In this document: positions 52,401-60,460 of the stretch, piece by piece
Numbering within the stretch: the first letter of the stretch is position 1
Layout: the number at the start of each line of letters is the position of its first letter
NCBI GenBank assembly: GCA_003170415.1
Contig: PMZJ01000014.1
Coordinates: forward strand, 1-64,000
Source: Phycisphaerales bacterium
GTDB taxonomy: Bacteria > Planctomycetota > Phycisphaerae > Sedimentisphaerales > Anaerobacaceae
Length of the DNA: 64,000 nt
Direction of reading: 5' to 3'
The notes under the pieces: generated by a model
The model's input: only the letters and a program-made list of their open reading frames with translations
The model's database searches: none
Told to the model about the DNA's origin: nothing
Program-made: the position numbers and the translations under genes

Positions 52401-52736
52401 AGCGACGATTTTGAGCCGGTCCGCCCGAATCTCATCGGTTGCGTCCGCTATTTCCTCTTCACCTTCCCATGCGGGCAGCAATTGAACGTCCTGGGTTCCG
52501 CCTGTGGTGCCTGCCCTGAGCGAAGTCGAACCAAACGTCTGCAAATCATCAACCGCATTATCCGCATCATCAATATGCGGACAAACGTAAATAATCGGCC
52601 GGGATAGCTGTTTTGAAAGATGTGCCGCCAAAAGGCGCGCAAAAGACCCCCACGTCCCAGCGACTTTTACCACCCCCCCGGTAGCGTCTAATCGCTGGCT
52701 CAGTTCGAAAATCGACTTGTCGTTGCCAAGCTCCAT
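49401..52736 (-). CDS. mfd: transcription-repair coupling factor Mfd
   Basis: 1111 residues. A UvrB-like N-terminal region is followed by the polymerase-interacting domain near 455-510 ([20 protein letters not shown]). The helicase has [20 protein letters not shown] near 605 and [15 protein letters not shown] (DEEQ box). A TRG region with the [15 protein letters not shown] motif and a C-terminal D7 domain complete the protein. It frees stalled RNA polymerase and recruits UvrA. Three dispersed-repeat insertions are read in frame in the N-terminal part: near residue 70 ([10 protein letters not shown]), near 112 and near 200 ([12 protein letters not shown]). It heads a three-gene operon. Confidence 0.96.
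   Translation of the reverse strand: [1111 protein letters not shown]
52117..52146. repeat. palindromic CATTCCCGCGAAAGCGGGAATCC repeat inside mfd
   Basis: TCATTCCCGCGAAAGCGGGA is a common intergenic repeat, here read in frame within mfd to give [11 protein letters not shown] variant is the outer unit of the composite at 31791. Confidence 0.7.
52496..52533. repeat. CCTGCCCTGAGCGAAGTCGAACC repeat inside mfd
   Basis: This is a version of the CTGAGC...GTCGAA dispersed family, in frame in mfd near residue 70. It shares words with the copies at 15348, 31806, 57650 and 61349. Confidence 0.65.
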
Positions 52737-52910
52737 AAATCGTAAATCACAGGCAGAGCTTCCGACTATTCTACGATTGTTTGCCTCATTAAGCCAGCCC
52801 CCGGCGCAGATACGGAATCATTGCAGATTTTTTAGTGTGCAAACGATATTCTATTATGGTAGAAAGACCGCCTTTCGTATCGTTCTGTTATTATTATTCG
52901 GTGAAGCAGT

Positions 52911-53813
52911 ATGTGGTTATATCTTAGTGCCCTTTCGGCTGTCTTTGTGGGGCTGTATGACGTATGCAGGAAAAGAGCCATCCACAATAATGCCGTAATA
53001 CCGCTGTTGTTCTTTGCGGTATTGATAGAAGCGGTGTTGCTTTCGCCCATTATCGTACTTTCTTCGGTTTCGCCTCACTTTTTGACGTCACTGGGGATAT
53101 TTATCCCGCATTTTGGCCCGCTGGCCCATTTCTGCTGCTTCATAAAGGCCCTTATCGTCGTTTCGCTCTGGCTGCTGGGTTATTTTTCCGTCAAGCACTT
53201 GCCTATTTCAATATATGCCCCAATCGGCGCTTCCGGCCCCGCCTGGACGCTGCTCGGCGCTATGCTGGTCTTCGGCGAACGCCTCACCCCTTTTCAGTGG
53301 GCCGCATTCGGCGTCTTATTTGTCTCCTACTATATCTTTTCTCTCGTCGGCAGCCGCGAAGGCATCGTCTTTCATACTAATAAATGGGTCATCCTTCTTG
53401 TCCTCTCGGTTCTCATCGGCGCCGGCAGCGCCCTTTACGACAAATACCTCGTCCACACCCTCGGCTTTTCCGCCGTAGGCGTCCAGGTCTGGTTTATGAT
53501 GTATTCGGTTCTCGTTATGACCTTTGTCCTGTTTGTTTTCTGGTGGCCGGTCCGCGCAAAACACACCCCATTCAAATGGCGCTGGAGTATCATCCTTATC
53601 GGTGCTTTACTGGCTGTTGCAGATGTCGCTTACTTCAAAGCGCTTGGTTATAAGGGGGCGATGATTTCGCTTGTAACCGCCGTCCGTAGCGGAAGCGTCG
53701 TTATTTCCTTCCTCGGCGGCGCGTTCATTTTCGGCGAAGTCCAAATCCGTCACAAGGCCGTCGCTCTCCTCGGCGTCATCATCGGCGTCCTTATGCTGCT
53801 GCTCTCCCGCTAA
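52911..53813 (+). CDS. EamA/DMT family transporter
   Basis: 300 residues with about ten membrane helices and two EamA halves. Segments HLPISIYAPIGASGPAWTLL and SLVTAVRSGSVVISFLGGAF, the paired GERLTPFQWAAFGVLFVSYY and GEVQIRHKAVALLGVIIGVL, fit the drug/metabolite transporter fold. The substrate is unknown; amino acids or metabolites are usual. It is convergent with tkt, 11 bases apart. Confidence 0.87.
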   Translation: MWLYLSALSAVFVGLYDVCRKRAIHNNAVIPLLFFAVLIEAVLLSPIIVLSSVSPHFLTSLGIFIPHFGPLAHFCCFIKALIVVSLWLLGYFSVKHLPISIYAPIGASGPAWTLLGAMLVFGERLTPFQWAAFGVLFVSYYIFSLVGSREGIVFHTNKWVILLVLSVLIGAGSALYDKYLVHTLGFSAVGVQVWFMMYSVLVMTFVLFVFWWPVRAKHTPFKWRWSIILIGALLAVADVAYFKALGYKGAMISLVTAVRSGSVVISFLGGAFIFGEVQIRHKAVALLGVIIGVLMLLLSR

Positions 53814-53824
53814 TCACTCGGGTA

Positions 53825-55864
53825 CTATCTACCCAGCGATTTCTTTGCCGCCGCCACCACGGCATCGGTTGTTATCCCGAATTTCTCGTAGCAGACCTTG
53901 TAGGGAGCGGATGCGCCGAATGAAGACATACCGATAAAGATTCCCTTGTCCCCAATCCACTTGTGCCAGCCCAGTTCAACGCCCGCCTCAACCGCAACTC
54001 TCGCCTTTACGTCAGGCAGTATCACCGAATCGCGATACTCCTTGCTTTGCTTCTCGAATAATTCCCAGCAGGGCATACTTACCACTCTCGCCTTAATCCC
54101 TTCGGCTGTAATTTTGTTATATGCTTCGACTGCTAAAGAAACCTCCGAGCCGGTCGCCAAAAGCAAAACTTCCGGCTTATCCGCACCAATCAAAACATAA
54201 GCGCCTTTGGTGAGATTATCCGCCGAGGCGTATTTGGTCTGGTCGATAACGGGCAGATTCTGGCGAGTGAGCAGCAACGCCACAGGCCCGCCGCGGTATT
54301 GCAAAATAAATTTCCATGCCGCGGCCGTCTCGTATGCGTCCGCCGGCCTGATAGTCAGCAGGTTTGGTATCGCCCGCAGCGCCGCGAAGTGTTCTACCGG
54401 CTGATGCGTCGGGCCATCCTCGCCCACGCCGATACTGTCGTGCGTCCAGACGAAAATCGTCGGATAGTGCGATATTGCCGCCACCCGCACCGCGCCGCGC
54501 ATATAATCGCTGAATACCAAAAACGTCCCGCCAAACGCCCGCGTCAGCCCGCTTACCGAGATACCGTTCATAATCGCACCCATCCCGTGCTCGCGCACGC
54601 CAAAACGGATATATCTGCCGTCGCGTGAATTTGGCTGGAAATCCTTAACGTCTTTCCACCGTGTATTATTGGATGGCGTCAGGTCTGCGCTGCCTCCCAA
54701 TATAAAGGGCATTTGCGGCATAAGTGCGTCTAACGTTTTCCCTGATGCCGAACGTGTCGCAATCGCGTTGGGCTTGCCTTCCTTCACTACGTCAAATTTT
54801 GGCAGCAGCGAATTGATATCAACCGTGATTTTATTTTCAAAGGCGTTATTGAATTGTTCCGCTAACTGCGGATTTGCCGCCTCATATTTTTTGAACATCC
54901 GATTCCACGACGCCTCCGCTTTTTTGCCTTTGTCGATGGCCGTGCGGGTATGCGGCAGGACCTGTTCGGGGACAAAAAACGTCTTCTCCGGGTCCCATCC
55001 GAATTGCCGCTTGGCCGCTTTAATCTCGTCTTCGCCTAACGGCGAGCCGTGCGCCTCTGATGTATCGTGTTTTGTCGGGGCTCCGAAGGCAATGTGCGTG
55101 CGCAATTTAATTAGCGTCGGCTTATCCTTCGCGCGTTTCGCTTTTTTCAGCGCCTTTTCAAACGACGCCATATCGTTTCCGTCGCCCGGCACCTCAATCA
55201 CGTTCCACCCGTACGCCTTATATCGCTTCGCCGTGTCCTCGGTGAACGACAATCCCGTAACGCCGTCGATTGAAATGTGATTGTCGTCGTATATGACGAT
55301 AAGATTGTCGAGCGCAAGGTGCCCCGCTAATGAGCTTGTCTCGCTTGATATCCCTTCTTCGAGGTCGCCGTCGCCCACCGTAACATATATTTTGTAATCG
55401 ATAAGCGCAAATCCCTCGCGATTGAAATAATTGGCAGTGTATTTCTGCGCAATCGCCATACCGACCGCGTTTGATATCCCCTGACCTAACGGCCCCGTCG
55501 TCGCCTCAATACCAAGTTCAGGTTTGTATTCCGGATGTCCCGGCGTCTTGCTTCCCCACTGCCTGAAATTTTTCAGGTCATCTAAAGTCATATCATAGCC
55601 CGTCAGATACAGCAGCGAATAAAGCAGCATACATCCGTGCCCGCCCGAAAGTACGAATCGGTCGCGGTTGAACCACTTCGGATTGGCGGGATTGAATTTC
55701 AGATGCCGCATCCACAACGTATATGCCGCCGGCGCCAAACCCATCGGCATACCCGGGTGCCCCGATTTCGCCTTCTGCACCGCGTCCGCAGCCAAAAACC
55801 TTATCGTATCAATGCAAAGCTCATCGAGCTCGCTCACGCCTTTCACTCTTAATGCTTCACCCAT
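53825..55864 (-). CDS. tkt: transketolase
   Basis: 679 residues. It has KSGHPGMPMGLAPAAYTLWM, the GHGCMLLYSLLYLTGY thiamine region, GDGDLEEGISSETSSLAGHL (thiamine diphosphate motif), LRTHIAFGAP, and the pyrimidine domain from about 350 with DLTPSNNTRWK, FGVREHGMGAIMNGISV and THDSIGVGEDGPTHQPVEH. It moves two-carbon units in the pentose phosphate and carbon pathways. Complete length. It lies far from rpiB, though both serve the same pathway. A dispersed hairpin sits upstream. Confidence 0.97.
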   Translation of the reverse strand: MGEALRVKGVSELDELCIDTIRFLAADAVQKAKSGHPGMPMGLAPAAYTLWMRHLKFNPANPKWFNRDRFVLSGGHGCMLLYSLLYLTGYDMTLDDLKNFRQWGSKTPGHPEYKPELGIEATTGPLGQGISNAVGMAIAQKYTANYFNREGFALIDYKIYVTVGDGDLEEGISSETSSLAGHLALDNLIVIYDDNHISIDGVTGLSFTEDTAKRYKAYGWNVIEVPGDGNDMASFEKALKKAKRAKDKPTLIKLRTHIAFGAPTKHDTSEAHGSPLGEDEIKAAKRQFGWDPEKTFFVPEQVLPHTRTAIDKGKKAEASWNRMFKKYEAANPQLAEQFNNAFENKITVDINSLLPKFDVVKEGKPNAIATRSASGKTLDALMPQMPFILGGSADLTPSNNTRWKDVKDFQPNSRDGRYIRFGVREHGMGAIMNGISVSGLTRAFGGTFLVFSDYMRGAVRVAAISHYPTIFVWTHDSIGVGEDGPTHQPVEHFAALRAIPNLLTIRPADAYETAAAWKFILQYRGGPVALLLTRQNLPVIDQTKYASADNLTKGAYVLIGADKPEVLLLATGSEVSLAVEAYNKITAEGIKARVVSMPCWELFEKQSKEYRDSVILPDVKARVAVEAGVELGWHKWIGDKGIFIGMSSFGASAPYKVCYEKFGITTDAVVAAAKKSLGR

Positions 55865-55911
55865 TTCAATTTTCCCGCAAAAAGATTTATTGTCAAATTT
55901 AAATTACAAAA

Positions 55912-55984
55912 CTCACCGCAGAGACCGCAAAGCACGCAGAGTTTACTTTGTCTTTTCTCTGCGGTCTCAGCGTGCTCGGCGGTT
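55912..55984. repeat. CACCGCAGAGACCGC-type dispersed hairpin
   Basis: ACCGCAGAG (55915-55923) pairs with CTCTGCGGT (55957-55965) around an AGCACGCAGAG-containing loop. The flanks extend with GCACGC/GCGTGC. The repeat is of a type seen widely in intergenic DNA. It lies about 50 bases before tkt. Confidence 0.65.
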
Positions 55985-56113
55985 AACATCGACGAGCTAA
56001 AACGATAACCAAACAAGCCCGTTTTCGCAAGATTTTTGTTGTGCGTCCGGTATTTGACAAATCGCCCTCCGGCGGGGATAATCGATATCGGTTTACGCGA
56101 ATGGGTATGACGG

Positions 56114-56644
56114 ATGAACGGCGAAAACAAGCCAAAATACGATGTCTCCATAATCCGCCCGCAGATGCGGGCCGAGGATGTTTGTCTGAGAAGCAAACCC
56201 ATTGGCCTAGAGAAGTTGAAAACTCTCAAAAAAGCCCTTCAGGCCTTTCACACCCTCGAAACTATGGCAGTCAGCATATACAAATTCCAGCTCACTAAAG
56301 AAACCTCCGAATTGAACCGCCAGCTTATCGCCGCGATGTGCAACGAGATGACCCATCTCCAGGATTACCAGGTCAAACTTTACGAATACGGCTTCAGACC
56401 CGCCATTCTCAGGCCTGCCTATTGGATGGTCGGCTTCGTCTTTGGCTTCGTATCCCGTCTCCTCGGACCAAAAGCTATTCTGAAAACCGGTATTTGGGTT
56501 GAATCCAAGGCCGTAAAACATTATGCTGAACTCCTTGAAACCGTCGATTGGGACGAACAAACCAGAAAGATGATTGAAAAGGACCAGACCGACGAAAATG
56601 GGCATATCAACCGATGGCGAAACATGCTTGCCAAGATACGTTAG
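56114..56644 (+). CDS. COQ7-like ferritin-fold diiron protein
   Basis: 176 residues. A four-helix bundle carries the diiron ligands: Glu in FHTLETMAVSIYKFQL, Glu/His in NEMTHLQDYQ, Glu in WVESKAVKHYAELL and the final DENGHINRW (Glu-x-x-His). This is the COQ7/ferritin-like pattern. In ubiquinone producers it is a demethoxyubiquinone hydroxylase, but no other quinone genes are near, so a different hydroxylation or oxidase role is possible. A hydrophobic segment near 100-120 suggests membrane association. Confidence 0.8.
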   Translation: MNGENKPKYDVSIIRPQMRAEDVCLRSKPIGLEKLKTLKKALQAFHTLETMAVSIYKFQLTKETSELNRQLIAAMCNEMTHLQDYQVKLYEYGFRPAILRPAYWMVGFVFGFVSRLLGPKAILKTGIWVESKAVKHYAELLETVDWDEQTRKMIEKDQTDENGHINRWRNMLAKIR

Positions 56645-56694
56645 GGGTGTCAAAAAAATAAAATCTGCAAGTCATAATTTCAGGAGTGTGAAAA

Positions 56695-57615
56695 ATGAAA
56701 CGCATTGGGCGTCGTGAATTTCTTGCCGGCTCGCTCGTCGGCGCATCAGGTCTTCTGCTTGGCTCAACATTGACTGGGTGCGCGTCAAAAATTTCAAAAC
56801 CAGCGCAGGGCAAAACCTTTGACCCCTGGGAAATCGTTCCCCTCGGCAAAACCGGCATCAAAGTCACCCGCGTCGGCTTCGGCACAGGTATGAAGGGCGG
56901 AAGGCACTCCTCCAACCAGGTACGCCTCGGCAAAGAAAAATTCGAATCCCTTCTCCGCGAATCTTACGACCGCGGCTGCCGGCTCTTCGACACCGCCGAT
57001 ATGTATGGCTCGCATCCTTATGTCATCCCAGCCCTCCAGGGCGTCCCACGCGACAAGTTCACAATCGTGTCCAAACTGATGGTTTGGGACCCGCCCGCCG
57101 AAGAAAAAGAAAAACCCATGGTGACAATCGACCGCTTCCTCAAAGAATTGAACACCGACTACATCGACCTTCTCCTGCTCCATTGTATGATGGCTCCCGA
57201 CTGGAACAAAACCCTCAAACCATATATGGACGGAATGAGCGAAGCCAAAGCCAAAGGTAAAGTCCGCGCACTCGGCGTCTCCTGCCACTCGATGGATGCC
57301 CTCAAAGTCGCCGCCGAAGAACCATGGGTCGAATCCGTCCACACCAGGATCAACGCCACCGGCGTGGATATGGATGGCACGCCCGATGAAGTCGTCCCCA
57401 TCATCCGTAAAATTCACGATGCCGGCAAAGGCGTCGTCGGTATGAAGCAAATCGGCGAGGGGCACTATCGCAACGACCGCAAGCTTCGCGAGCAAACCGC
57501 CGATTTCGTCTTCAACCTCGGCTGTGTCTCCGCCGTTGTTGTTGGCTTTGAATCCATCGACGAAATAAAGGATTACGAGGACATCGTTCGCAAAACCCCG
57601 CGCAAAAACGCGTAA
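56695..57615 (+). CDS. Tat-exported aldo/keto reductase
   Basis: 306 residues. RRREFLAGS-type Tat signal (read as IGRREFLAGSLVGASGLLLG) ends with LTGC, a lipobox, so the protein is probably a Tat lipoprotein. The AKR barrel has LGKTGIKVTRVGFGTGM, the Asp-Tyr pair FDTADMYGSH, Lys in TIVSKLM and His in DLLLLHCMM. All four catalytic residues are present, unlike the relative at 27419. AGGAG precedes the ATG. The substrate is unknown; it could act on sugars or carbonyls in the envelope. Confidence 0.88.
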   Translation: MKRIGRREFLAGSLVGASGLLLGSTLTGCASKISKPAQGKTFDPWEIVPLGKTGIKVTRVGFGTGMKGGRHSSNQVRLGKEKFESLLRESYDRGCRLFDTADMYGSHPYVIPALQGVPRDKFTIVSKLMVWDPPAEEKEKPMVTIDRFLKELNTDYIDLLLLHCMMAPDWNKTLKPYMDGMSEAKAKGKVRALGVSCHSMDALKVAAEEPWVESVHTRINATGVDMDGTPDEVVPIIRKIHDAGKGVVGMKQIGEGHYRNDRKLREQTADFVFNLGCVSAVVVGFESIDEIKDYEDIVRKTPRKNA

Positions 57616-57634
57616 TCCGGTTTCTTTAAAATAT

Positions 57635-57703
57635 GTAGGGTGTGCTCTGCCTGTCCTGAGCTTGCCTGTGGTGAGCTTGTCGAACCAGTCGAAGGAGCAC
57701 ACC
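57635..57703. repeat. composite repeat between two genes
   Basis: GGTGTGCTC (57639-57647) and GAGCACACC (57695-57703) are the outer arms. Inside lie CCTGTCCTGAGCTTG and GGTGAGCTTGTCGAACCAGT units in tandem. It is the same family as the copies at 15348, 31806 and 61349, here again nested in another repeat. Confidence 0.65.
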
Positions 57704-57736
57704 AGTTTGACTGAGGTCTCTGGGGCCAAAACCAAT

Positions 57737-59122
57737 TTACAGCAGCCCTAATCGTTCTGCTTCCGCGTACAGGCCGTAGTGTTTCATTTTCTTAAACAGC
57801 GTCGTGCGGTTTATGCCAAGCGCCTGCGACGTTTCCTGCCGGTTCCACTTGTGTGCCTCAAGTGCCTGCCGTATGATATTTTTTTCCGGTTCGGCAACCG
57901 CCTCTTTCAAATTAACCGCTTTGTACTCCCCGCCCCGGCTGACCTGCTCCTGCTTTACCGACGCCGGCAAATCATCCTGTGTTACGAAACTGTTTTTGCT
58001 CAGAAGCACCGCACGCTCTATCACGTTCTCAAGCTCCCGCACGTTCCCGGGCCACGGGTATCTCTCAAGATAACCCATCGCCTCATCGGTTATTCCCAGC
58101 TTCTTTTTGTTGTGCTGCCCGTTGTATATCTTCAAAAGGTGCTTCGCCAGTAAAGGTATGTCCCCGACCCTTTCCGATAATGCCGGCAGATTCACCGTCA
58201 CCACGTTTATCCGGTAATACAAATCTTCCCGGAACCTGCCCTGCTTTACCTCCTCAATAAGGTTTCTGTTCGTTGCCAATATAATCCGGGCATCTACCGT
58301 AATCGTCTTGTTGCTGCCCACCGGCTCAAATTGCCTGTTTTCAAGAACACGCAATAATTTGACCTGCAGCGCAGGCGAGGCGTTGCCAACCTCATCCAGG
58401 AATATCGTCCCCCCGTCGGCCGCGAGGAATTTGCCTTTCTTGTTCGCTACTGCGCCGGTGAAACTGCCTTTGACGTGCCCGAACAATTCGCTTTCCAGAA
58501 GTGTTTCAGGCAGGGCGCCGCAACTCACCTCCACAAACGCTTCCTTGCGTCTGCCTGAGTGGTGGTGAATCGCGCGGGCCAGCATCGTCTTGCCCGTCCC
58601 CGATGGCCCCGTCATCATAATTGTAGTTTTACTGTCGGCGACTGCCTCCACAAGCTCGAATATCCTTGCCATTTTGTAATCCTGGCTGAGGATGTTATCT
58701 AAGGAGTATCGCTGTTCGAGCTGGGAGCGTAAGCTGGCGTTTTCACTGATAAGCGACTGCTGTTTTATCGCGCGGCTGACCGCGAGTCGCAATTCGTCAT
58801 CGTTAATCGGCTTGGTCAGGTAATCGTAGGCCCCGGTCTTTATCGCCCTCACCGCGCTTTCGATGGTGCCGTAGCCGGTGATGACCACGACAACGGTCTG
58901 AGGGTAATTATGCCGTACTAAATCCAGCAATTGAAAACCGTCGCCATCGGGCAGATTGATTTCGGTAATGACTAATGCGTAATCCTGCTTTTCCAGTTCG
59001 GCGGCAGCGTCTTTGACCGTCGCGGCGACGCCCGTTTTGAAACCCTCGGCCTTCAAAAACTCCGTGAGGCAGTCGCGAATTACCTTGTCGTCATCCACCA
59101 CGAGAATTGTCTTTTCAGCCAT
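57737..59122 (-). CDS. NtrC-type sigma-54 response regulator with Glu at the phosphorylation site
   Basis: 461 residues from ATG 59122. A receiver domain lies at about 1-120 with the acidic pair LVVDDDKV, Lys in DYLTKPI and Thr in VVVITGYG. The phosphoacceptor is Glu54 (VITEINLPDGDG, codon 58961-58963), not Asp. The AAA+ domain (about 135-375) has TGPSGTGKTMLAR and the sigma-54 contact loop as GSFTGA, not GAFTGA. A Fis-type HTH ends the protein (EKNIIRQALEAHKWNRQETS, QALGINRTTLFKKM). The Glu could mimic phosphate and keep it active. No histidine kinase is adjacent. The next gene rightward is a PEP-CTERM protein. Confidence 0.92.
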   Translation of the reverse strand: MAEKTILVVDDDKVIRDCLTEFLKAEGFKTGVAATVKDAAAELEKQDYALVITEINLPDGDGFQLLDLVRHNYPQTVVVVITGYGTIESAVRAIKTGAYDYLTKPINDDELRLAVSRAIKQQSLISENASLRSQLEQRYSLDNILSQDYKMARIFELVEAVADSKTTIMMTGPSGTGKTMLARAIHHHSGRRKEAFVEVSCGALPETLLESELFGHVKGSFTGAVANKKGKFLAADGGTIFLDEVGNASPALQVKLLRVLENRQFEPVGSNKTITVDARIILATNRNLIEEVKQGRFREDLYYRINVVTVNLPALSERVGDIPLLAKHLLKIYNGQHNKKKLGITDEAMGYLERYPWPGNVRELENVIERAVLLSKNSFVTQDDLPASVKQEQVSRGGEYKAVNLKEAVAEPEKNIIRQALEAHKWNRQETSQALGINRTTLFKKMKHYGLYAEAERLGLL

Positions 59123-59579
59123 CGCTTTGCCCGACTCCATTTTTGGGCGTTCCCTGCCCGTGAACTGTTTTGAAATTTGAAATGATTTACAAGATCAATG
59201 ATAAGCGTTGCGTTGATTTTGTCAAGCATTGATGTTGACAAAAAACAACGTAATAGCATTGGAGACAGCCCCGCAGTGGCTTTGCTTATGGCAAAAGGGT
59301 GTAAAACTCGTTTATTTGAACTAAAAAGGCCAGTTTGGTTGTTTGGGCGGGGGAATGTGGGTGGGGGTATCAAAGGATGCAGAACCTTAGCCAATTTAAC
59401 AAGACGCAAAAAAACAAGAATTTCAGGCAATTTTTTGTTGACTTTACTATTACGTCTGATGTAAAATTAAAATCAAGAGAGTGTGGTGAAAAGGAAATGC
59501 ATATCTTTCCTTTATCACAAAAAAAGTTGTTACTAACCAACTTTAGCTCAGCGTCGCAGAAGAAGTAAGGAGTAGAGAG
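59123..59579. other. 457-base divergent stretch between regulator and PEP-CTERM gene
   Basis: A sigma-70-like pair, TTGACT at 59438-59443 and TAAAAT at 59462-59467 with 18 bases between, lies about 110 bases before the PEP-CTERM gene. A leftward TTGACA lies at about 59220-59225 for the regulator. No sigma-54 GG-N10-GC pair was convincing. AAGGAG sits at 59567-59572. No gene seen. Confidence 0.5.
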
Positions 59580-60314
59580 ATGATGAAGAGAGCGTACATT
59601 TGTGGTATAGGTCTTGCCTTCTTAATCGCTGTCATATTTTTCCCAATTGTGGCTGTAGGCCACCCGGTAACGATACAGTGCCAGATTACGGCGGGTAACA
59701 CCTGTATAAATGACGCTATCACAACCGGCTTGGATTGGGACTATATTTATGCTCATCCTGGTGAGGATCATTCCTGGAGCTTGCCGAGCACGATTGCTAT
59801 TGATCTGGGAGGTGGCGACACAGCATATATTGACGGCGTAGATATTGGGGTGGGATTAGTGGGAGATCCCTATATTGATTTCGGCTTTAGTGCGCGTGCT
59901 GGCAGAAATAGTGATACGCATTTTTCATTCACTTCAGATGTGCTGTCTATCGACCCGGCACTGTTTAATGCAGAGGGTTATGCCGCGACAGCGACAACAA
60001 AGCTACCTGCTGGCGCCACGCTGGCCGGGGATTTCACCGGCAATAAGGTTTTCCGCGCTGAATACAACGGTGGGACGGTATTCGCAGATTTGAGCCCAGC
60101 TGGCGTTTCTGACTCTGTTGGGGACCCCACGCCAATATCAATATCCGGTCAAGTATCAAGTATGCAGTCCATGTGGGGTCTTACTATATCTAAGGGAGGT
60201 AGTGCAAACGGCAGCAGCGACTTTACAATAGTGGGCGACACAATACCTGAGCCGGCGACGATGGCATTGCTGGGTCTGGGCGGGTTGGCTTTGATTAGAA
60301 AACACAGGGCATAA
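59580..60314 (+). CDS. PEP-CTERM surface protein
   Basis: 244 residues. A signal peptide spans about 1-28. The mature part is strand-rich and Gly/Asp/Ser-rich. The end IPEPATMALLGLGGLALIRK is the PEP-CTERM sorting tag, with PEPA, a membrane stretch and a basic end. It is cut and anchored by exosortase (EpsH), which is not in this window. The mature region (HPVTIQCQITAG...) is unlike anything I recognise; it may be a surface or extracellular-matrix protein. A terminator follows. Confidence 0.9.
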   Translation: MMKRAYICGIGLAFLIAVIFFPIVAVGHPVTIQCQITAGNTCINDAITTGLDWDYIYAHPGEDHSWSLPSTIAIDLGGGDTAYIDGVDIGVGLVGDPYIDFGFSARAGRNSDTHFSFTSDVLSIDPALFNAEGYAATATTKLPAGATLAGDFTGNKVFRAEYNGGTVFADLSPAGVSDSVGDPTPISISGQVSSMQSMWGLTISKGGSANGSSDFTIVGDTIPEPATMALLGLGGLALIRKHRA

Positions 60315-60340
60315 ATCTGAATTTTAGCTCGTAAATCGAA

Positions 60341-60371
60341 AGGCCGTGAGAAAACCTCACGGCCTTTTTTT
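60341..60371 (+). terminator. intrinsic terminator of the PEP-CTERM gene
   Basis: AGGCCGTGAG (60341-60350) pairs perfectly with CTCACGGCCT (60356-60364, read through) around a short AAAAC loop, followed by a run of Ts to 60371. It lies 27 bases after the stop. It is a standard short-loop terminator, unlike the long-loop hairpins elsewhere. Confidence 0.9.
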
Positions 60372-60460
60372 GTAACGCGCTGGTTCCAAAAATTGTTTTT
60401 TTGAGCCCAATCAGATAAAAAAGTCATTTGGGTTTGCTTATGGTCCCTGAGCCGGCTGGA

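Noticed and set aside
59141-59579. Sigma-54 promoter for the PEP-CTERM gene
   Set aside because: Candidate GG words lack a GC ten bases on; a sigma-70-like pair fits better.
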